From Saccoglossus kowalevskii (taxonomy: Eukaryota > Hemichordata > Enteropneusta > Harrimaniidae), in the NCBI RefSeq assembly GCF_000003605.2, contig NW_003129358.1:847192-883237 (forward strand): a stretch of 36,046 nucleotides of DNA, given 5' to 3'. How positions within the stretch are numbered: position 1 is the stretch's first letter; every line of letters begins with the position of its first letter. This document shows, in pieces, positions 33,101-36,046 of this stretch. The translations under genes were made by a program, and so were the position numbers. Under the pieces are notes generated by a model. It was not told where the DNA came from and made no database searches. It saw only the letters and a list, made by a program, of their open reading frames with translations.

Positions 33101-34931
33101 TTGCATTTTATCTAAGATATACTGAGCACAGAGACAGTCTTCAGTTGTGTAGTAACTAGGCGCATCAACCGGAAGTAAGTAACTCTGACCTTGAGTTTCA
33201 AACCCGTGACCAGCAAAGTAAAACAATCCTATAATACAGAAAGTGATCAAAGGATAAGAGCGAGAGAAGGGGAAAAAACCACACAATACTGCAATCAGAA
33301 TATGTTTCCATTGTAACTATTGTCTGAATATTTTTAAATTACATAATTTATCTACATCTCTGGAGAAAATGATTCTTATATGTCAGAATGGTAATAAAAT
33401 ATTTTCTTCCTATAGAATTAACTATTTTTTTAACAATTTAAGTGTCCATTTTTATCCACCGGTAGTATTATACCAATTTCTATCTACTGTTATTATTTCC
33501 ATTTATTGATATCTACATTTTATCTATTAACAAGTATATATTTCTATTTAGTACATGTATTATACTTTCTATCTATATTATCATTTCCATCTATTGTTAT
33601 TTACATTTCTATCTATTGTTATCATTTCCATCTATTGTTATTTACATTTTTATATATTGGTATTTACATTTCTATCTATTGTTATTTACATTTCTATCTA
33701 TTGTTATCATTTCCATCTATTGTTATTTACATTTTTATCTATTGTTATTTACAATTCTGTCTATTGTTATTTACATTTCTATCTATTGTTATTTACATTT
33801 CTATCTATTGTTATTTACATTTCTATCTATTGTTATTTACATTTCTATCTATTGTTATTTACATTTCTCTCTATTGGTATTTACATTTCTATCTATTGTT
33901 ATTTACATTTCTATCTATTGTTATTATCATTTCCATCTATTGTTATTTACATTTCTATCTATTGTTATCATTTCCATCTATTGTAATTTACATTTTTATA
34001 TATTGGTATTTACATTTCTATCTATTGTTATTTACATTTCTATCTTTTGTTATTATCATTTCCATCTATTGGTATTTACATTTCTATCTTTAGTTATTAT
34101 CATTTCCATCTATTGTTATTTACATTTCTATCTATTGGTATTCACATTGCTATCTATTGTTATTTACATTTCTATCTATTGTTATTTACATTTCCATCTA
34201 TTGTTATTTACATTTCTATCTATTGTTATTTATGTTTCCATCTATTGGAATCCACATTTGTATCATTATTTACATGTTTTATTCTGATTTCTATAATCTA
34301 TATATCTATCAATGTCCTCATTTTTTATCTTCTATTATCCTCATTTCTATGCAATTATTATCCCAATTTCAAGCTACTATTATCATCATTTCAAAAATCT
34401 ACATTCTATCTATTAATATCCTCATTTCTACTTAAATGTTATCTCCAATTTTATCTATTATCTTCATTTCATTAGTTTATATCTATCCACTGTTATCCAT
34501 ATTCTAAACAACATGTCTATTCTTCTCCTCATTTATTTACAATTGTTATCCAGAATTCTATTATTATCCTCATTTCCACTTACTTATCTTTTTTTCTATC
34601 TATTCTTATCCACATCGTTATCTACATTTTATTGTTACCATGTTTCTATAAAATAGATCTACAATTCAATTTTTTTCAGATATCTATCTTTTGACAACCA
34701 CATATTGACACTAAAGACACATACCATAGACACCAGAATCCAACAATTCAGAAAAAGCACTAACAGCAGCCTCCATTTCAGAAAGTGTCAGATCAATCAA
34801 TGAGACCACTTTGTAATTACACTCTGTTGTCAGTATTTCTGTTATTGTATACGCATCTTTCACGGGAGCTTTCAACTGTTGCTCACATCGATAATCTTGA
34901 TTACCTATCACCAAGGCAACCTTATCAGTTG
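20971..34931 (-). CDS. MALT1: MALT1-type paracaspase, 3' nine exons (5' end outside window)
   Basis: Nine minus-strand exons (34725-34931, 33051-33228, 32250-32333, 31155-31276, 30236-30385, 29764-29930, 27453-27506, 24611-24691, 20971-21123) join without any phase conflict into 398 residues (the first codon is split) and a TAG stop. The caspase-like p20/p10 domain carries the catalytic His in YFAGHG (His77 of this partial protein) and Cys in LLLDICRK (Cys126). Acids Asp26, Asp124 and Glu165 match the human S1-pocket residues D365, D462 and E500, which give Arg specificity at P1. Trp243 in RMRWEEAH matches human W580, the allosteric Trp between protease and Ig3. An Ig-like domain follows (FTAEFSNVMLIY). 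In vertebrates MALT1 is the protease and scaffold of the CARD-BCL10-MALT1 complex that activates NF-kB. Here the protein ends soon after Ig3, without the long vertebrate tail. The death domain and Ig1-Ig2 must lie to the right of the window. Expression and partners are inferred from the family only. Confidence 0.92.
21286..21312. repeat. AAAATGGC..GCCATTTT hairpin repeat, diverged copy
   Basis: The sequence CAAAATGGCTGCCAGTTGG is a diverged member of the hairpin-bearing interspersed repeats found at 28760, 28931, 32511 and 34991. It lies in the last MALT1 intron. Confidence 0.5.
21839..23735. repeat. 22-bp satellite in the last MALT1 intron
   Basis: There are about 85 head-to-tail units of 22 bp, core GATTACCAAAAGGGTTGATC plus two bases (GT, AT or GG), over about 1.9 kb. 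Several units carry an ACTGAAAA insertion and these recur together at intervals (about 21880-21950, 22815, 22980, 23665), indicating higher-order duplication. Many units contain the palindrome TGATCA. A G9 run at about 21824-21832 precedes the array. Unit repeats have no spacers, so this is not a CRISPR array. Confidence 0.95.
23908..24577. repeat. 67-bp minisatellite, ten units, exon-derived
   Basis: Ten complete units of 67 bp start at 23908 and run exactly to 24577. Each contains TGTGTAAGTATATTACTCAT, TGTTAGTTTCAGTATGTTAT and GGTTCTCGTGATTACA. The eleventh, diverged unit is the real thing: 24578 onward reads the same order and runs into the splice donor and the last 35-40 bases of the MALT1 exon at 24611-24691. 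In the units the sense-strand donor GT has become AT (AACAATGAG instead of AACGGTGAG). Confidence 0.95.
24611..24691 (-). CDS. MALT1: MALT1 exon: Ig3 strands
   Basis: Acceptor TTGTTATTTACAG|GATTGC and donor CTAACG|GTGAGT bound 81 nt, phase 0 to phase 0. It encodes DCTYPRLQLPVKDK and then SLITRIKNIQKLT, matching the vertebrate segment that ends in a similar RL-SLQKL motif. A LINE 3' end lies only about 25-30 bases upstream of the acceptor. The 67-bp minisatellite begins right after the donor. Confidence 0.85.
24715..26200 (-). mobile_element. Internally deleted, 5'-truncated LINE (CR1-like)
   Basis: On the minus strand from about 26200: an endonuclease-RT linker (SMSSN-like start, STVWYDHDCSVAKTMATRAL, 25783-26157), then a frameshift near FWSLLK. 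RT blocks follow at 25.7-25.1 kb: MKRGKTTGYDGIPVELLKKC, LLGKVFASMI, NQAGFRKSYST and VFVDFEKAFD. The catalytic DD region and thumb are deleted at about 25114, where the frame joins a C-terminal cysteine motif (RICKLCNLGLVEDEYHSCLV, 24896-25120). The 3' end reads AATAAAATTCATATTCATTC, the typical short-repeat terminus of CR1-type LINEs. The copy cannot be active. It lies in the MALT1 intron in the same orientation as the gene. Confidence 0.8.
26201..27235 (-). other. MALT1 intron, no feature recognised
   Basis: AT-rich intron sequence. An 87-codon plus-strand frame at 26242-26505 has no domain. No exon-like block with matching phase was found. Confidence 0.5.
27236..27343. mobile_element. MITE-like element, second copy
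   Basis: The left end TTTAAAGGGAGGTGGTTATC and the internal ACGTAC..AAAATACATTGTTT..TTGAACACGGGCTGCGC parallel 20433-20545. The right terminus is less clear than in the first copy. Confidence 0.45.
27453..27506 (-). CDS. MALT1: MALT1 54-nt exon: Ig3 linker
   Basis: Acceptor ACCATTCTAG|GAGCTG and donor ATTGCA|GTAAGT bound 18 codons reading ELDVNIKYANRSYNDTIA, phase 0 to phase 0. It aligns with the LDLDI-x-x-KDAN segment of vertebrate MALT1 Ig3, so it belongs between the flanking exons. An exon this short, in a 5-kb intron, is easily missed by gene finders. Confidence 0.8.
27507..28014 (-). other. MALT1 intron, low complexity
   Basis: AT-rich with short A and T runs (27660-27670, 27708-27716). 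A minus-strand frame ending at the exon border (27507-27722) is intronic. Confidence 0.5.
28015..28464. repeat. Direct duplication of about 200 bp
   Basis: Segments 28015-28198 and 28263-28464 share long blocks in the same order: ATATTATAGCATTGTCAAT, GAATATTCG/GATTATTCG, CCCCGTACCATGCATAGG, ATAAGGGAAATTATGGGGTG and ATTAAAATCAAAA. The second has an insertion carrying TGACGTCA. This is a local tandem duplication in an intron. Confidence 0.8.
28740..29096. repeat. Interspersed repeat with two hairpins
   Basis: The segment contains AAAATGGCCACAAGTCAGCC (28760-28779) and AAAATGACCACCAGTTGGCC (28931-28950). It ends with TGTCCGAGATATAGTTCC and ACGAACAGACGGAACGAA, wording common to a high-copy repeat of marine invertebrates. 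Related segments lie at about 32400-32660 and 34985-35100. Confidence 0.6.
29097..29680. repeat. 16-bp satellite in a MALT1 intron
   Basis: About 36 units of 16 bp alternate CATGTATGACATCACA and TATGTATGACATTTCA. The array ends about 80 bases from the donor of the exon at 29764-29930. It reads open in some frames but has no coding features. Confidence 0.9.
29764..29930 (-). CDS. MALT1: MALT1 exon: start of Ig3
   Basis: Acceptor TTTACTCTCAG|TCATGC and donor CCAAAG|GTAGGT bound 167 nt (entry phase 1, exit phase 0). It encodes LLVAFDLQTFQVKVKIHFTA and EFSNVMLIYVQVVD, almost identical in wording to the vertebrate AAEFSNVMIIY segment. Confidence 0.9.
30236..30385 (-). CDS. MALT1: MALT1 exon: protease-Ig3 linker with conserved Trp
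   Basis: Acceptor CTATTTTTTAAG|CTATCA and donor CATC|GTAAGT bound 150 nt (phase 1 to 1). It encodes IKDDKDVREKQYPEVKSDLR, DEIISDGHTQEFNIRR and MRWEEAH. The Trp corresponds to human W580, which couples the Ig3 domain to protease activation. Confidence 0.9.
30386..31154 (-). other. MALT1 intron
   Basis: No further feature was recognised apart from short direct repeats (CAATGATGA/GTCAATGATGA near 30583-30610) and several ACCGGTA motifs. Confidence 0.5.
31155..31276 (-). CDS. MALT1: MALT1 exon: end of the caspase-like domain
   Basis: Acceptor TTTTATTACAG|TTCTCC and donor GAAG|GTATGT bound 122 nt (entry phase 2, exit phase 1). It encodes SPNTQAFELKDASNGIFMKY and LKVNTMLDKVIE. Glu in AFE matches the human S1-pocket E500, and SNGIFMKYL matches the vertebrate ANGIFMKFL. 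Confidence 0.92.
31570..31716. mobile_element. 147-bp MITE, terminal repeats TACTGT..AATACTTTAT
   Basis: The left end reads TACTGTGGAATACTTTAT and the right end ATAAAGTATTTTACAGTA, whose reverse complement is TACTGTAAAATACTTTAT. TA at both ends fits a Tc1/mariner-type target duplication. The interior is non-coding and itself partly palindromic (TTCGC../..GCGAA-like). The element lies in a MALT1 intron. Confidence 0.75.
32250..32333 (-). CDS. MALT1: MALT1 exon after the catalytic cysteine
   Basis: Acceptor TTTTTCATCAG|AAATGT and donor GCATC|GTAAGT bound 84 nt, phase 2 to 2. It encodes NVCNGAKPENVIPYKPR and VCGNTVFGYA, where VFGYA is conserved with vertebrate MALT1. Confidence 0.9.
32400..32660. 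repeat. Interspersed repeat with hairpin
   Basis: The segment includes ACCAAGTTTGAATGAAATC, the hairpin AAATGGCCACCATTCGGCCA (32511-32530) and an ACGGACGCACGTATGCAC tail. It has the same layout as the repeats near 28931 and 34991. Confidence 0.6.
33051..33228 (-). CDS. MALT1: MALT1 exon carrying the catalytic His and Cys
   Basis: Acceptor TATTATAG|GATTG and donor AAAAGA|GTAAGA bound 178 nt (entry phase 1, exit phase 2). It encodes LFYFAGHGFETQGQSYLLPV, DAPSYYTTEDCLCAQYILDK and TGLNVLLLDICRK. Both catalytic residues and the S1 Asp two residues before the Cys are present. Confidence 0.95.
33480..34690. repeat. 22-bp satellite (TATCTATTGTTATTTACATT) in a MALT1 intron
   Basis: Core 33575-34260 consists of head-to-tail 22-bp units beginning TCTATTGTTATTTACATTTC, with deletion variants giving ATTGTTATCATTTCCATC. 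Edges to 33480 and 34690 are degenerate. Because the unit lacks stops on the plus strand and its length is not a multiple of 3, all three plus frames stay open for up to 223 codons. These are artefacts, not genes. The array separates the two exons that form the first half of the MALT1 caspase domain. Confidence 0.95.
34725..34931 (-). CDS. MALT1: MALT1 exon: start of the caspase-like domain
   Basis: Acceptor TTATTCATTTTCAG|CAACTG and donor TATG|GTATGT bound 207 nt (enters with two bases of a split codon, exits phase 1). It encodes TDKVALVIGNQDY, LKAPVKDAYTITEILTTECN and YKVVSLIDLTLSEME. Asp in PVKDAY matches the human S1-pocket D365. The previous exon was not found in the remaining 1.1 kb of the window. 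Confidence 0.95.
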
Positions 34932-34984
34932 CTGAAAATGAATAAATGAAAAATTTATAAACATTGAGGAATCAGATATTTTCT

Positions 34985-35100
34985 TGTAACAAAATGGCCA
35001 CCAGTTAGCCATTTTGAATCACATTCTATACAATGAAATGTAGTGCATCAAAGTGCCATAATGCCTAATGAGTTTGAACAGAAAGCTTATTGTATGAATT
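34985..35100. repeat. Interspersed repeat with hairpin
   Basis: Hairpin AAAATGGCCACCAGTTAGCC followed by ATTTTG (34991-35016), with a flank similar to the repeats near 28931 and 32511. Confidence 0.6.
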
Positions 35101-35860
35101 TAAAAATTTTGTTAGTATTTTTTTTTATGGACACTGTGGTTTGAAATATGCACAAAAATGTGCTGTTTTGGTCAAAAGCGATTTAAAAAAAATTAGCTTC
35201 TAAACCATGAGTTTATGCATAAATTAACACCCAGGCTAGTTGTCTGTACGATTGTTGTAACACTGTTCAACCTAAAACAATGTCCCAACGGCGTTTTGAA
35301 GGTAAAAAAATTGTTAATCGTTTGTGAAAATTTCAAAACAAAAGGTCAAAGCGTCTAGGAGCTATTTTTTTTTAAAGTTCTGGGATGTGCACTAAAAAGA
35401 AGCTGAGATAATTGCTAATTTGCATAACAATTCACTTAGTAAGAAGTTTGCTAATGCTCATAATTAAAATGGCTGTAACAGTTCCAAATTTAAATGTATT
35501 ATCGTTTTGTTAAAAGTTAAATATAGTGCATAATATGGAGATCCCGTCATTTCTTTTTTATTATTTATGTACAGTCTTGCTAAATCTTGCTAAGCATTCA
35601 AAAGAGAGAATGTTTGCACCTGTTATCTATATTTTAAAATCGTTTTTTGAGTATGTTCCACTATTCACAATTCTACAAACTTTTAACAGTCTATAGCCAA
35701 GACTGTTTGGATATTAAAAAGCAAAAAAAAAAAATTTCACTCCCAAGTGCCCACGAACCTGCATCTCTACCTTAAGACATTCAAATTTACACCTAATGCT
35801 CTCTGAATTTCACAATTCATTGGATCTGATCACAAGATGTTATTACAGTACTCATTCCGC
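35101..35860 (-). other. MALT1 intron, no further exon recognised
   Basis: AT-rich with several A or T runs. I searched the minus strand for an in-phase exon preceding 34931 and found none I could support. Confidence 0.45.
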
Positions 35861-36046
35861 CCAACCTCCCGCTTTTATCGCTTTTTTTCCGACCGCTTAT
35901 CGCTTAATTTCCGACCGCTCGCTGCTTTCCGACCGGAAACCGACCGCTTTTTTTCCGCTCGCTCGCGTTCGCTTTTGTTCGCTCGCTCGCTCGCTTTTGT
36001 TCGCTCGTTCGCTCGCTCGCTCGCTTTTGTTCGCTCGCTCACTCCT
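35861..36046. repeat. GCTC-rich microsatellite at the window edge
   Basis: CCGACCGCTT-type units (35870-35960) pass into (GCTC)n and CGCTTTTGTTCGCTCG units to the end. Base composition is sharply different from the AT-rich surroundings. Confidence 0.9.

Noticed and set aside
33506-34475. Long open frames (up to 223 codons) on the plus strand
   Set aside because: They are translations of a 22-bp satellite without stop codons. The protein is a pure repeat of IY/FY/LL residues in all three frames and lies in a MALT1 intron.

Overview
The window is an AT-rich, intron-containing animal nuclear sequence with GT-AG splice sites, decayed LINEs, MITE-like elements and long tandem satellites. No bacterial operon structure, tRNA, rRNA or CRISPR array was seen. 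The gene content (an O-fucosyltransferase-like tandem family and a MALT1-type paracaspase), together with interspersed repeats carrying AAAATGGCC/GGCCATTTT hairpins, suggests a marine invertebrate, perhaps a mollusc or another lophotrochozoan. That placement is an inference and the species was not identified.

Left part (1-10 kb, + strand): a local cluster of one fucosyltransferase-like gene. Copy A (1173-2064) keeps only three 3' exons and is broken by a lost splice donor and a one-base deletion. Copy B (3713-8315) is complete: five phase-compatible exons, possibly with a sixth 48-nt exon, encode a type II Golgi-type membrane protein of about 482 or 498 residues. Copy C (9290-9657) is two fused exon remnants. 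Copies A and C resemble each other more than either resembles B in the last exon.

Middle part (10-20.5 kb): a 570-base assembly gap, three perfect CRE palindromes right beside it, and a possible orphan terminal exon. Next comes a frameshifted minus-strand relic (about 14.48-11.93 kb) of a widespread repeat-associated protein family ending in a CXC cysteine-rich domain. A degraded minus-strand LINE (17.3-18.35 kb) follows, with an in-frame 51-bp tandem duplication beside its reverse-transcriptase catalytic motif. Most of the rest is AT-rich DNA without genes that I could support.

Right part (20.5-35 kb, minus strand): the 3' two-thirds of a MALT1 paracaspase gene. Nine exons with fully matching phases cover the caspase-like domain and the C-terminal Ig-like domain through to the stop codon. 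The death domain and first Ig domains must lie beyond the right edge. The catalytic His/Cys pair, the three S1-pocket acids that give MALT1 its arginine specificity, and the regulatory Trp all appear conserved. The vertebrate-type C-terminal tail is absent.

The MALT1 introns are unusually repeat-laden: a roughly 1.9-kb 22-bp satellite, a ten-unit 67-bp minisatellite, a LINE fragment ending about 25-30 bases upstream of an exon, a 16-bp satellite, a second 22-bp satellite, and several MITE-like elements. The 67-bp unit appears to derive from the adjacent exon and its splice donor, which is the most interesting observation in the window.
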